30,076 bases of DNA from an uncultured Alphaproteobacteria bacterium. Lineage in GTDB: Bacteria; Pseudomonadota; Alphaproteobacteria; CALKHQ01. The DNA lies in contig CALKHQ010000315.1 of assembly GCA_937988735.1 (NCBI GenBank), positions 1-30,076 of the forward strand, given 5' to 3'. This document shows positions 16,700 through 25,652 of the stretch, in pieces. A model generated the notes under the pieces. That model searched no databases, was not told the DNA's origin, and worked only from the letters and a program-made list of their open reading frames with translations. Position 1 is the stretch's first letter; the number at the start of each line of letters is the position of its first letter. The position numbers and the translations under genes are program-made.

Positions 16700-17446
16700 A
16701 TGAACCAGATCGATCTCAACGGCCGCGTCGCCGTGGTCACGGGGGGCGCCCAGGGCATCGGGCGGGCGATCGTCGAACGCTTCGTCGAGAGCGGTGCCAA
16801 GGTCGCGATCTGGGACGTGAAGCGGGATGTCGCGGAAGCGGCGGCGAAGGAAATCGGCAGCGCCGTCAGCGCCTACGCAGTGGACGTCACCGACCTGAAG
16901 GCGGTGGAAGCGGCAACGAAGGCGGTTGCCGACGCCCACGGCCGGATCGACATCCTCGTCACCTCCGCCGGCATCGCCGGACCGAACCAGATGACCTGGG
17001 AGTACGACGTCGACGCCTGGGCGCGGGTGATGCGGATCAACCTCGACGGCACCTTCCACTGCGTCCGTGCGATCACGCCGCTGATGCGCGAGCAGAACTA
17101 CGGCCGGATGGTGCTGATCGCCTCGATCGCCGGCAAGGAGGGCAACCCGACCGCCTCCGGCTACTCGGTGTCGAAGGCCGGGATCATCGCGCTGACCAAG
17201 TCCCTCGGCAAGGAACTCGCGGACAAGAACATCGCGGTCAACTGCATCACGCCGGCCGCGGCCCGCACCCCGATCCTGGAGCAGGTGACCCAGGCGCACA
17301 TCGACTACATGCTGTCGAAGATTCCGCGCGGCCGGTTCCTGGAGGTGAAGGAAGTTGCCGCCATGGTGGCGTGGATGTGCTCCGAGGAGAACAGCTTCAC
17401 CACCGGCGCCACCTTCGACCTGTCCGGCGGCCGCGCGACCTACTGA
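16700..17446 (+). CDS. Short-chain dehydrogenase/reductase (classical SDR)
   Basis: The 248-residue enzyme has the Rossmann motif TGGAQGIG (14-21), and D39 at the end of the second beta strand, which usually means NAD(H) preference. The catalytic triad is S142, Y155 and K159 (GYSVSK). The usual NNAG motif reads TSAG (88-91) and the later PG motif reads TPAAARTP. The C-terminal GATFDLSGGRATY is typical of sugar or acyl SDRs such as 2-keto-3-deoxy-fuconate dehydrogenase and FabG-like enzymes. The substrate cannot be assigned. The ATG at 16700 gives the standard N-terminus, with GGGAG 10 bases upstream. It overlaps the 3' end of rsmA tail-to-tail by 7 bases. Confidence 0.9.
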   Translation: MNQIDLNGRVAVVTGGAQGIGRAIVERFVESGAKVAIWDVKRDVAEAAAKEIGSAVSAYAVDVTDLKAVEAATKAVADAHGRIDILVTSAGIAGPNQMTWEYDVDAWARVMRINLDGTFHCVRAITPLMREQNYGRMVLIASIAGKEGNPTASGYSVSKAGIIALTKSLGKELADKNIAVNCITPAAARTPILEQVTQAHIDYMLSKIPRGRFLEVKEVAAMVAWMCSEENSFTTGATFDLSGGRATY

Positions 17447-18333
17447 CCGCGTCCCCCCGTCCGCGCCGGCCGGGGCGAAACAGGGTTCTGCGCCAGCGCC
17501 CGCGCCAGCGCGCAGAACCCCTCCACCGGTACGGTCTCGGCCCGCGCCGTCGGGTCGAGGCCGGCAGCGGCGATGAGCGCGTCGCTGCCCGGGCCGAGGC
17601 TCCGCAGCGCCGCCCGCAGCATCTTGCGGCGCTGGCCGAAGGCGGCGGCCGTCACCCGCTCCAGCAGGGCGGGATCGGCCTCCGCCAGCGGCGCCGGTCG
17701 CGGCTCCAGCCGCACGACCGTCGACCACACCTTCGGCGGCGGCACGAAGGCGCGGGGCGGCAGGTCGAACAGCCGCTCCACGGTCCAGCGCCACTGGGTG
17801 GCGACGGCAAGCCGGCCGTAGGCGGCCTCGCCGGGCGCCGCCAGCAGGCGGTCGGCGACCTCGCGCTGGAACATCAGCACCATCCGGGCAAGCGCCGCCG
17901 GCTGAGCGAGCCAGCCAAGCAGCAGCGGCGTCGCCACATTGTAGGGCAGGTTGGAAACGATCCGGCGCGGCGCCGGGCCAGCCTCCGCAATGCGGACCGT
18001 CAGCGCATCCGCCTCCACCACCCGCAGCCGCCCCTCCGCCGCCGCCGCCAGCGGGGCCAGCGCCTCCACGCAGCGCCGGTCGCGCTCGATGGCGACCAGC
18101 AGTGCCGGCTGGCGGGCAAGCAGGGCCCGGGTGAGGCCGCCGGGGCCGGGTCCGACCTCGATCGTGGTGCCTTCGGAGAGGTCGCCGGCGGCGGCCGCGA
18201 TCTTGGCGGTGAGGTTGCCGTCGAACAGGAAGTGCTGGCCGAGGCCCTTGCGGGCGGAAAGCCCGTGGACGGCGATCACCTCGCGCAGTGGCGGAAGGGC
18301 CGCGAGGCGTGCGCGGAGGACGCCCTGGCTCAC
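17440..18333 (-). CDS. rsmA: 16S rRNA (adenine1518-N6/adenine1519-N6)-dimethyltransferase
   Basis: RsmA (KsgA) dimethylates two adjacent adenines near the 3' end of 16S rRNA in small-subunit maturation. The protein shows PPLREVIAVHGLSARKGLGQHF (13-35, split here by residue G30), SAM motif EVGPGPGGLT (59-68), and the adenine-binding NLPYNV (128-133). There is no ATG. The GTG at 18333 gives 297 residues and the usual short lead before PPLREVI; a GTG at 18342 is equally possible. The open frame itself extends into surA. The start lies 70 bases after the surA stop; pdxA, often located here, is absent. Confidence 0.92.
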   Translation of the reverse strand: MSQGVLRARLAALPPLREVIAVHGLSARKGLGQHFLFDGNLTAKIAAAAGDLSEGTTIEVGPGPGGLTRALLARQPALLVAIERDRRCVEALAPLAAAAEGRLRVVEADALTVRIAEAGPAPRRIVSNLPYNVATPLLLGWLAQPAALARMVLMFQREVADRLLAAPGEAAYGRLAVATQWRWTVERLFDLPPRAFVPPPKVWSTVVRLEPRPAPLAEADPALLERVTAAAFGQRRKMLRAALRSLGPGSDALIAAAGLDPTARAETVPVEGFCALARALAQNPVSPRPARTGGRGQ

Positions 18334-18403
18334 CGGCGGCACCGGGCCCCGGGCACGACGGCCGCCTCCCGCCCCTGACCGCGGCTCCCGCGCCCGGGGC
18401 GCA

Positions 18404-19705
18404 TCAGACGCGGACGTCGATGAACGCCGCCTGTCGCAGGTCGCGCAGCAACCGCTGGGCGAGCACGTTGGTCTTCTCGGCCAGCAGGTTTTCCTCGATC
18501 TCCTCGCGGGCCGGGAGCGCGCCCTCCGGCGCCTGGCGGTCGCAGACCATGTAGACGCTGACCGCGCCCTCCTCCTCGATCGGGCTGCTGGGGCGCTGCA
18601 GGACCAGCGTCTCCAGGATCGCGCGCTCCGCCTGCGGTATGCTGGACAGCGTCCGGGTGGCGGGTGGCGACACCTCGCCCGCGCCAAGCTCGGCGGCGAG
18701 CCGGCCCATGTCGGCGCAGTCGCCGGCGAGCTCCGACACCTGGCGGGCGAGGTCGCGCTGGGCCGCCTGCTCGTGCGCCGGCATGTCGGCGGTGAGCGGG
18801 AGCGAGATCCGCTGGTAGGTGATCTGGACGTCCCCCGGCGATGGCCCGGCGATCGAGCGGCGGTCGATCAGCGCCACCAGATAGTAGCCGTTGGTGGTGC
18901 GGATCGGTGTCGAGACCTCCCCCACCGAAAGCTGCGGCAGCACGGAGTCGATCGCAGGGTCGAGCATGCCGGGATAGACCCAGCCGAGGTCGCCGCCGAC
19001 CGCGGCGGAAGCGCTCTGCGAGAACTGGCGGGCGAGCGCGGAGAAGGAGGCGCCGCGGCCCAGCTCCTCGAGCAGGCGCTGCGCGGTCAGCCGCACCTCT
19101 TCCTCACGCTCCGGGCTGTCCACGCCGAGGAAGACCTCGGCCACCCGGTACTCGGTCGCGCCCTGGTTGGCGACGATCCGGCTCAGCACCTCCTCGATCT
19201 CGTCGTCGCTGATCTCGACGGTCGGGCGAAGGCGCTGGGCCAGCAGCTTCTGCCAGGTCAGGTCCACCGTCACCCGGTCGATCAGCGCCGGATAGGGGAT
19301 GCCCACCTGGCGGGCGGCATTCTCGAGCTGTCCCTCGGGGATGTTGTTCTCCCGCTCGATCTGCGCGAGCGCACGCGCCATCTCGTCCGGCGTCACCTGG
19401 ACGCCGCGCCGCGCCGCCTCCTGCATCTGCAGCCGCTCGTCGATGAGCTGGCGCAGCACCTGGGAAGCCAGGCGGTTGCGCGTCTCCATGGTGTCGGGAA
19501 GGCCGGAGCTGCGGATGATGAGCTGCATCCGCATCGCCACGTCGAACTCGGTGACGATGTCGTCGTTCACCACCGCGACGATGCGCAGCGTCTGGCCGCC
19601 GCCCTGCCCCTCCTGGGCCGATGCCGGCTGGCCCAGGCCCAGCACAGCCAGCAGGACAGCCAGCAGAAGGCCCTGCACGCCCCCTCGATGCACCTGGCTC
19701 CTCAC
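18404..19705 (-). CDS. surA: Periplasmic chaperone/peptidyl-prolyl isomerase SurA
   Basis: SurA escorts unfolded outer-membrane proteins, including LptD, through the periplasm. The 433-residue product has a signal peptide (cleaved near PASA|QE at 30/31). A SurA_N domain follows (about 38-155, RIVAVVNDDIVTEFDV and LRQLIDERLQMQEAARRG), then one parvulin domain at about 184-282 (FSQSASAAVGGDLGWVYPGML). The C-terminal third looks like a degenerate second parvulin plus the closing helix. The start is GTG at 19705 with TAGGGAGA 7 bases upstream, overlapping the lptD stop. Position between lptD and rsmA supports the call. Confidence 0.93.
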   Translation of the reverse strand: MRSQVHRGGVQGLLLAVLLAVLGLGQPASAQEGQGGGQTLRIVAVVNDDIVTEFDVAMRMQLIIRSSGLPDTMETRNRLASQVLRQLIDERLQMQEAARRGVQVTPDEMARALAQIERENNIPEGQLENAARQVGIPYPALIDRVTVDLTWQKLLAQRLRPTVEISDDEIEEVLSRIVANQGATEYRVAEVFLGVDSPEREEEVRLTAQRLLEELGRGASFSALARQFSQSASAAVGGDLGWVYPGMLDPAIDSVLPQLSVGEVSTPIRTTNGYYLVALIDRRSIAGPSPGDVQITYQRISLPLTADMPAHEQAAQRDLARQVSELAGDCADMGRLAAELGAGEVSPPATRTLSSIPQAERAILETLVLQRPSSPIEEEGAVSVYMVCDRQAPEGALPAREEIEENLLAEKTNVLAQRLLRDLRQAAFIDVRV

Positions 19706-19716
19706 CCGAACTCTCC

Positions 19717-21885
19717 CTACAGCGTCAGCTCGCCCAGCGTCTTCAGCCCGATGCGGACGGTCAGCGCATCATTGGGCCTCAGGTCGCGATCCTCGAAGAA
19801 GCTGCGCTGGAAACTGGTCGCGACGATGAAGCACTCGTCTTCGTAGGCGAGCCCCAGGCCGGCCGTCCGCGTCGTCCCTTCGTTGAGGTCATAGCGCACG
19901 TTGCCGTAGACCCGCCAGTACTCGTCGATGTCGGAGGTGAACGCGGCCACCACCTCCTCGCGGTCGTCCTCGCTCTGGTTGGTCTCGCCGCTTTCCACGA
20001 ACACGTACTGCGCGCTGAGCCGCAGCTCCGGCGGCCCCGCGACAAGGGTCAGGTCGTGGGCCGTCAGCTCCTGCCGCTCGACGTCGAAGCGGAACCGGTC
20101 GATCACCGTCACGTTGCCGCCCGGCCGGACCTCGACACGCCCCACCAGATCGGAGAGCTCGTTCTCGACGCCGGAGCCCGACAGGAAGGCGTCGTCGTCG
20201 CCGAGACGGAGGCTCTGGCCCAGGAACAGGCTGGAATAACCCCCGCTGTCGTCGAGGAGGGCGAAGTTCAGGCCGTAGTTCACGCGCTGGCCGCCCTCCA
20301 CCCGGTCGTAGCCCGGGAAGCGGTTGGGATCGAACAGGTTGGTGGCGCCGATCTCGAAGCCGCGGCTGTCCTCGTCCGGGATGTTCTCCGGGTTGTTGCC
20401 GAAGGGCGAGACGACGACTCCCGCAATCGGCTCGACCACGACCTGGTAGGGCGGCAGGTTGCGGACCAGCGGCCACCGCCAGGTCACCGCCGCCTGCGGG
20501 AACAGCCGGGTGACGTACTCGTTGTCCACCCGCTCGCCGCTGTCGGGCCGGGTGAAGTCCTGCACGTAGTAGAGGTCGCCGCGCAGGCTGAGCGACACGT
20601 CGATGAGCTGGCCCGCGTCGGTGACGTAAGGCAGGTTCCACCCGCCTGCGAGCGACAGGCGATGGCTGTCGGAATCCCCGCCCCCGCGATAGAGCGACCG
20701 CGACGAGGCATCGATCGTCCAGTAGGCGCCAAAGTCGTTGGGGTCGCTGATGTAGTGCGCCTGCAGCTCCGGCAGGATCATCGGCGTGTCGTTGGAGTCG
20801 TCCTGCGCCCGCTGGTCCCTGAAGGCATAGAAGTCCGCCCGCAGGTAATTCCGCCCGTAGAAGCCCTCGGCATAGACGTTCGACGTCAGGATCGTCGGGC
20901 TGTCGAAGCCGTAGACCCGGCGGTACGTGTCGTCGGTGCTGAGCTGCAGGTCGAGGCCCGCGCGCCAGTTCTCGTCGATCGAGAAGATCCCGTCCGCATC
21001 CAGGTGGGCGCGGAAGCTGTCCTCCCTGATCACCCGGCCCAGTTCCTCGCGATCGGCCACGGTGGCGCTGCCGTAGGCATAGAACTCCCCGAAGCTGAAG
21101 CGCTGGCGATACTCGCCCACCATCGCCAGCCCCTGGTCGGAGGTAAGATAGGGCTCGATGGTGGCGTCGCTCTGGTCGTCGATCACCACGTAGACCGGCA
21201 CCCGGATCCAGCCCCCGAGCTGCGAGCTCGACCCGAAGGTCGGCACGAGGATGCCGCTCTGCCGCTTCACGTTGGGCCCCGGGTGCTGCAGGTAGGGCGT
21301 GTAGAGCAGCGGCACACCCAGGAACTCCAGCGTCGCGTCGCGGTAGCGCACCGTCTCCTCCAGCTGGTCGTAGACGACGCGCTCGGCCTTGATCTGCCAC
21401 AGGGGATCGGGGTTCTCGGCGCAGACCTCGCACGGCGAATAGACCGCCTGGGCAAGCTCGGTCAGGGTGCCCTCGCGGCTGCGGCGCGCGATGTTCGCCG
21501 CCAGGCGCGCATTGTCCGACAGCAGCATGCCCAGGTTGGCGATGACGGCATTGCGCAGGTTGCCGGTCAGCTCCGCATAGTCGGTGAACAGCACCTCACC
21601 GGTCGGCTCGAGCAGCGCGACATTGCCCTGGGCGGTGACGATGTCGTTGACCTGGTCATAGACCAGCATGTCCGCGAGGACGGTGCGGTTGTCCTGGGTC
21701 AGCTCGACATTGCCGCGGGCGGTGACGACCCCCAGCGTGTCGTCGTACTCAAGCTGGTCGGCCGTGAACAGGACAGGCGCCGAGCTGTCCGCCTCCTGGG
21801 TGAACTGGTCCTGCGCGGACAGGACTCCGGGTCCGGCGACGACCGCCGCCAGCGCCAGTCCCAGCGCCGCTGCCCGTCGACGCAT
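19717..21885 (-). CDS. lptD: LPS-assembly outer-membrane protein LptD
   Basis: LptD is the outer-membrane barrel that inserts lipopolysaccharide into the outer leaflet. The 722-residue product has a signal peptide (1-24, VLSA|QDQ), a periplasmic OstA/beta-jellyroll part (about 38-150, FTADQLEYDDTLGVVTARG), and a long beta-barrel region rich in alternating aromatic and polar residues. The motif YSPCEVC (C152, C155) plus a C-terminal cysteine (YEDECF) may form the disulfides known to control LptD maturation, in a pattern unlike E. coli. The start at ATG 21885 is fixed by AGGAGG 8 bases upstream; a GTG at 21918 would lengthen the signal peptide. It lies between lptG and surA. Confidence 0.95.
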   Translation of the reverse strand: MRRRAAALGLALAAVVAGPGVLSAQDQFTQEADSSAPVLFTADQLEYDDTLGVVTARGNVELTQDNRTVLADMLVYDQVNDIVTAQGNVALLEPTGEVLFTDYAELTGNLRNAVIANLGMLLSDNARLAANIARRSREGTLTELAQAVYSPCEVCAENPDPLWQIKAERVVYDQLEETVRYRDATLEFLGVPLLYTPYLQHPGPNVKRQSGILVPTFGSSSQLGGWIRVPVYVVIDDQSDATIEPYLTSDQGLAMVGEYRQRFSFGEFYAYGSATVADREELGRVIREDSFRAHLDADGIFSIDENWRAGLDLQLSTDDTYRRVYGFDSPTILTSNVYAEGFYGRNYLRADFYAFRDQRAQDDSNDTPMILPELQAHYISDPNDFGAYWTIDASSRSLYRGGGDSDSHRLSLAGGWNLPYVTDAGQLIDVSLSLRGDLYYVQDFTRPDSGERVDNEYVTRLFPQAAVTWRWPLVRNLPPYQVVVEPIAGVVVSPFGNNPENIPDEDSRGFEIGATNLFDPNRFPGYDRVEGGQRVNYGLNFALLDDSGGYSSLFLGQSLRLGDDDAFLSGSGVENELSDLVGRVEVRPGGNVTVIDRFRFDVERQELTAHDLTLVAGPPELRLSAQYVFVESGETNQSEDDREEVVAAFTSDIDEYWRVYGNVRYDLNEGTTRTAGLGLAYEDECFIVATSFQRSFFEDRDLRPNDALTVRIGLKTLGELTL

Positions 21886-21914
21886 CAATTCGGCCTCCTG
21901 CCTCCGGCCGCGAA

Positions 21915-23009
21915 TCACCCGTCCTCAAGATGCACCAGCATGGTGAGGCCGATCAACATGACCACTGCCGCCGGCGCCCAGGCCGCGAGTTCGACCGGCA
22001 CCCGGGCCGACAGGCCCAGGGCGTGGACGATGTCGGAGAAGACGTAGAGGGCGAAGCTGATCAGCACGCCGACGCCGATCACCAGCATGGTGCCGCCCCG
22101 GCGCACCTGGCGCATGGCGAACCCGGCCGCCACCAGCACCATGCCGCACAGCAGCGCCGGCTCCGCGATCAGCGCGTGCCACTGCAGCCGCATCGACTGG
22201 CCCGGGAACCCTGCCCGCTCCAGCAGCTCGGCATAGCGCAGCAGGTCCCAGAACGACACCGTCTCCGGCGAGGCGAGGCTGTTCTCCAGCTCGCCGATGG
22301 TCAGCGCCGTTGGGTAGGCCATCGTCTCCTCGTAGGAGCTTGCCCCGGAAACGTGGTTCACGTGGACCCGGTGGAGCGTCCAGGTATCTGGCGCGAGGTC
22401 GGCCCAGGCAGCGTCCAGCCTGCGCACGAACTGGTCGCTGTGGTCGTATTCGATGATCAGCAGCTGGCTGAGCCGCGCCTTGTCCGCGTCCCAGGCGCGC
22501 GCGTTGACGATGGCCGGGCCCTCCTCCCGGCTCTCGCGCAGCCAGATCCCGTCCTGGGCCAGCGACAGCGCGGACTCGTCGTTGCGCAGATGGCGCCGGT
22601 CGAGTTCCTCGTACCGGCTGAGCAGGGTGGCGGCGAAGGGGTTGAAGGCCATGATCTTGAAGGCGCCGGCAATGAGGACGACCACCAGCGCCGGCACCAG
22701 GAACTGCCACGCGGAGACGCCCGCCGCCCGCGCCACCACCAGCTCGTTGTAGCGGGTGAGCCGGAAGAAGGCCGCGAGCGATGCGAACAGCACGCTGAAC
22801 GGGAACACCACCTGGGCCGTGCCCGGCCACTTCAGCAGCGCCATCTCCGCCGCCAGCAGGAAGCTGAAGTTTTCCCGCCCGCCGCCGCGGCGCAGCAGCT
22901 CCACCAGCTCGATGATGACGATGAAGGTAGAGAGCGAGACGAAGACGGTCGCCAGCCAGAACAGGAACTGGCGCCCGACGTAGATCGAGAAGGTGGGAGA
23001 CAGGCGCAT
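21915..23009 (-). CDS. lptG: LPS export ABC permease LptG
   Basis: LptG pairs with LptF and the ATPase LptB to lift LPS from the inner membrane onto the LptC-LptA bridge. The 364-residue protein begins MRLSPTFSIYVGRQFLFW and has about three helices, a periplasmic jellyroll (about 125-260), and three C-terminal helices (RQVRRGGTMLVIGVGVLISF). The start ATG shares its A with the lptF stop codon (TGATG), so the two are translationally coupled. The much longer frame upstream is a shadow of lptF. lptB is not in the window. Confidence 0.95.
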   Translation of the reverse strand: MRLSPTFSIYVGRQFLFWLATVFVSLSTFIVIIELVELLRRGGGRENFSFLLAAEMALLKWPGTAQVVFPFSVLFASLAAFFRLTRYNELVVARAAGVSAWQFLVPALVVVLIAGAFKIMAFNPFAATLLSRYEELDRRHLRNDESALSLAQDGIWLRESREEGPAIVNARAWDADKARLSQLLIIEYDHSDQFVRRLDAAWADLAPDTWTLHRVHVNHVSGASSYEETMAYPTALTIGELENSLASPETVSFWDLLRYAELLERAGFPGQSMRLQWHALIAEPALLCGMVLVAAGFAMRQVRRGGTMLVIGVGVLISFALYVFSDIVHALGLSARVPVELAAWAPAAVVMLIGLTMLVHLEDG

Positions 23010-24136
23010 CAGGCGGCCGCTTCCGCCGGAGCGCGCCTGCGCCGCGGGCGACGCGCCCGCTGGACCAGAACGAACCAAGACGCGATCGCAAGAGGCACCA
23101 GCGCATTGGCGTAAAGCATCGGGATCGCCATCGCCTCGGTCTTGGCCAGCGACTGCCAGCCGATCTCGCCCATCTTCACCGCCACCACCAGCAGCCCGGC
23201 CACGGCCAGCCGCCAGATCCGGGCACGGCGGCTGAACTCGCCGGCGAACAGCAGGGCGAGACCGATCATCGGGAAGGTCAGCGCGTAGATCGGGGCCGCG
23301 ATGCGGGCGTGGCCCTCGGCCCGCATCTCCTTGCGATAGTGGAGGTCGAAGTCGTTCTGCGGCTCGGCAAACAGCGCAGGCAGGTCGCGCTCGGCCGGCT
23401 CGCGGATCCGGCTCTCCGCCGCCTCGCCGATCACGCCGAGGTCCATCGTGTAGCGGGCGAACACCAGGGTCGAAAGCTGGCCCGTGTCGCGATCGAGCTC
23501 CTGGCGGGTGCCGTTCACCATCAGGACGCGGGCCCCCTCCGCGGTCATCACCAGCGCGCCCCGCTCCGCCATCGCCGTCACCGGCTTCTCCGGCTCGCGG
23601 CTGTCCTGGATGAAGATGCCGTAGAGCTCGCCCTCCGAGTCCCGCGCGCGAACATAGACGGTGATGCCTTCGTCCACCGCGTTGAACATGCCCTCGCGCA
23701 GGACCGCCGCATATTCGTTGCGCAGCGTGAACTGCATGTCCTTGAACGCGCGGTAGGAGGCGGGCACCACCCAGCCGTTGACCAGGAACAGTGCGACGAA
23801 CAGCAGGCCGGAGAACACGAACACCGGCCGCGCCAGCGCCAGGTTCGCGAATCCGGCCGCGCGCAGCACCACCAGCTCGTTGTCGGCGAGCATGCGGTTG
23901 TAGACGAACAGGGTGGCGACGAAGAGCGCCACCGGCAGCACCGCCGCCAGCAGCGACGGCAGCAGCAGCATCACGAAGTAGAGGAAGGCGCCGATCGTCA
24001 GCCCGCGGTTGACGATGAGATCGACGAAGCGCAGCGACTGGGTGAGCCAGACGGCGAAGGTCAGCGCCGCGGTGATGAACAGCACCGCCACGATGAGCTG
24101 GCGCAGGATGTAGATGGTCGTGCCGCGGAGAAGCAT
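23009..24136 (-). CDS. lptF: LPS export ABC permease LptF
   Basis: LptF is the partner permease of LptG. The 375-residue product starts MLLRGTTIYILRQLIVAVLF, with transmembrane helices at about 11-33, 48-80 and 95-125. The phrase NELVVLRAAGFANLALARP is the coupling-helix region shared with LptG, followed by a periplasmic jellyroll and three C-terminal helices. ATG 24136 is used; the preceding GTG at 24139 is equally consistent, since AGGAG is 9 and 6 bases away respectively. It is the first gene of the lptF-lptG-lptD-surA-rsmA run. Confidence 0.95.
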   Translation of the reverse strand: MLLRGTTIYILRQLIVAVLFITAALTFAVWLTQSLRFVDLIVNRGLTIGAFLYFVMLLLPSLLAAVLPVALFVATLFVYNRMLADNELVVLRAAGFANLALARPVFVFSGLLFVALFLVNGWVVPASYRAFKDMQFTLRNEYAAVLREGMFNAVDEGITVYVRARDSEGELYGIFIQDSREPEKPVTAMAERGALVMTAEGARVLMVNGTRQELDRDTGQLSTLVFARYTMDLGVIGEAAESRIREPAERDLPALFAEPQNDFDLHYRKEMRAEGHARIAAPIYALTFPMIGLALLFAGEFSRRARIWRLAVAGLLVVAVKMGEIGWQSLAKTEAMAIPMLYANALVPLAIASWFVLVQRARRPRRRRAPAEAAA

Positions 24137-24248
24137 CACGCGGAACTCCTGCCCGGCCGCCGCGCACGGTCCGGGATTCCGCTTGACGGCCTGCCGGACC
24201 CCGCGCTGAGGTCGCCGATCGCGCGCCCGATCCTGTCCCCGGTCAGCA

Positions 24249-25643
24249 ATGCTGTTCCATACGCAGCTGTTCCTCGTGATCTTCCTGCCGATCACGTTCC
24301 TCGGCTATCTGGCGGCCGCGAGGATCGAGCCCCGGTGGGGGGCCCTGCCGCGCAAGCTCTTCCTGCTGGCGGCGTCCCTCGTCTTCTACGCCTACTGGGA
24401 CGTCCGCCTCGCTCCCGTCCTGGTCGGCTCGGTCCTCGTCAACTGGCTGATCCTGCAGCTGTCGCGTCCCGGCCAGCGCGGGCTCGTCGTCTTCGGCGTC
24501 GCCGCCAACCTCACCGTGCTGGCCCTGTTTAAATACGCAGACTTCGTCGCGTCAAATCTCGCCGACGTGTTCGGCACCGACCATGTGCGCTGGGAGTTCG
24601 CGCTGCCGCTCGGCATCAGCTTCTACACCTTCCAGCAGATCTCCTGCCTCGTGGACCGTCAGCGCGGCACGGCGCCGCGCTATTCGCTGGTCGACTACGC
24701 ACTCTACGTCAGCTTCTTCCCGCAGCTCGTCGCCGGCCCGATCGTCCGCCACGACGAGCTGGTCCCCCAGTTCGCCCGGCCGCCGCTCGCGACGGGAGCG
24801 GCCGAGCGCATGGGCCGGGGGCTCACCCTGCTTGCGGTCGGGCTCGCCAGGAAGGTCTTCATCGCCGATCCGCTGGGCGACATCGCTGACCCGCTGTTCG
24901 CGGCGGCCGGCAGCGGCGGGGCCATCACCTTCGCCGAGTCGTGGTTCGCCGCCCTCGGCTTCGCGCTGCAGATCTACTTCGACTTCTCCGCCTACTCCGA
25001 CATGGCAATCGGCCTCGCGCTGATGTTCGGCTTCCGGCTGCCGGTGAACTTCAACGCGCCCTATCGCGCCTGGTCGGTCGGCGAGTTCTGGCGGCGCTGG
25101 CACATGACCCTGTCGCGCTTCCTGCGCGACTACCTCTACTTTCCCCTCGGCGGCAGCCGCGGCGGAACGCTCCTCGCCATCCGCAACACGCTGATCACCA
25201 TGCTGCTGAGCGGGCTCTGGCACGGGGCGGCCTGGACCTTCGTCGCCTGGGGCGGTCTCCACGGGCTGGCGATGGCCTGCGAGCGGATCGGGCGGCGGCT
25301 GGGGCTCTCCCTTCCCCGCCCCGCGGGCTGGGCACTGACCTTCCTGTTCGTCGTCGCCGCCTTCGTCCTGTTCCGCGCAACGTCGTTCGAGGCAGCGGCC
25401 ACCATCTACGGCCACATGATCGGCCTCGACGGCTTCTCCCTCGATTTCCGCGGCGATGGTCACCACGGGGTGATCCCGGTTGCGCTGGCCATCGTCCTGC
25501 TGCTGCCGCCGAGCCAGAAGCTGGTGCTCGAATGGCTGCCACCGAGGCCCTGGGCCGCCGCGGCGACGGCCGCCGTTCTGATCGCCGGCCTGCTGCAGAT
25601 CGGCGTCGGGGCGAACGAGGAGTTCATCTACTTTCAGTTCTGA
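24249..25643 (+). CDS. MBOAT-family O-acyltransferase (AlgI-like)
   Basis: This 464-residue polytopic inner-membrane protein belongs to the membrane-bound O-acyltransferases that move acetyl groups across the membrane for transfer to extracytoplasmic sugars. It starts MLFHTQLFLVIFLPITFLGY, carries PLGISFYTFQQISCLVD (120-136), FFPQLVAGPIVRHDELVPQF (156-175), and EFWRRWHMTLSRFLRDYLY (279-297). The catalytic histidine region is SGLWHGAAWTFVAWGGLHG (H325). These are the hallmarks of AlgI, PatA and DltB relatives. An SGNH-like gene follows after 9 bases. No alginate or cellulose genes are present, so the polymer acted on is unknown. It is divergent from lptF across 112 bases. The ribosome site is weak. 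Confidence 0.92.
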   Translation: MLFHTQLFLVIFLPITFLGYLAAARIEPRWGALPRKLFLLAASLVFYAYWDVRLAPVLVGSVLVNWLILQLSRPGQRGLVVFGVAANLTVLALFKYADFVASNLADVFGTDHVRWEFALPLGISFYTFQQISCLVDRQRGTAPRYSLVDYALYVSFFPQLVAGPIVRHDELVPQFARPPLATGAAERMGRGLTLLAVGLARKVFIADPLGDIADPLFAAAGSGGAITFAESWFAALGFALQIYFDFSAYSDMAIGLALMFGFRLPVNFNAPYRAWSVGEFWRRWHMTLSRFLRDYLYFPLGGSRGGTLLAIRNTLITMLLSGLWHGAAWTFVAWGGLHGLAMACERIGRRLGLSLPRPAGWALTFLFVVAAFVLFRATSFEAAATIYGHMIGLDGFSLDFRGDGHHGVIPVALAIVLLLPPSQKLVLEWLPPRPWAAAATAAVLIAGLLQIGVGANEEFIYFQF

Positions 25644-25652
25644 GAGGGGCGC

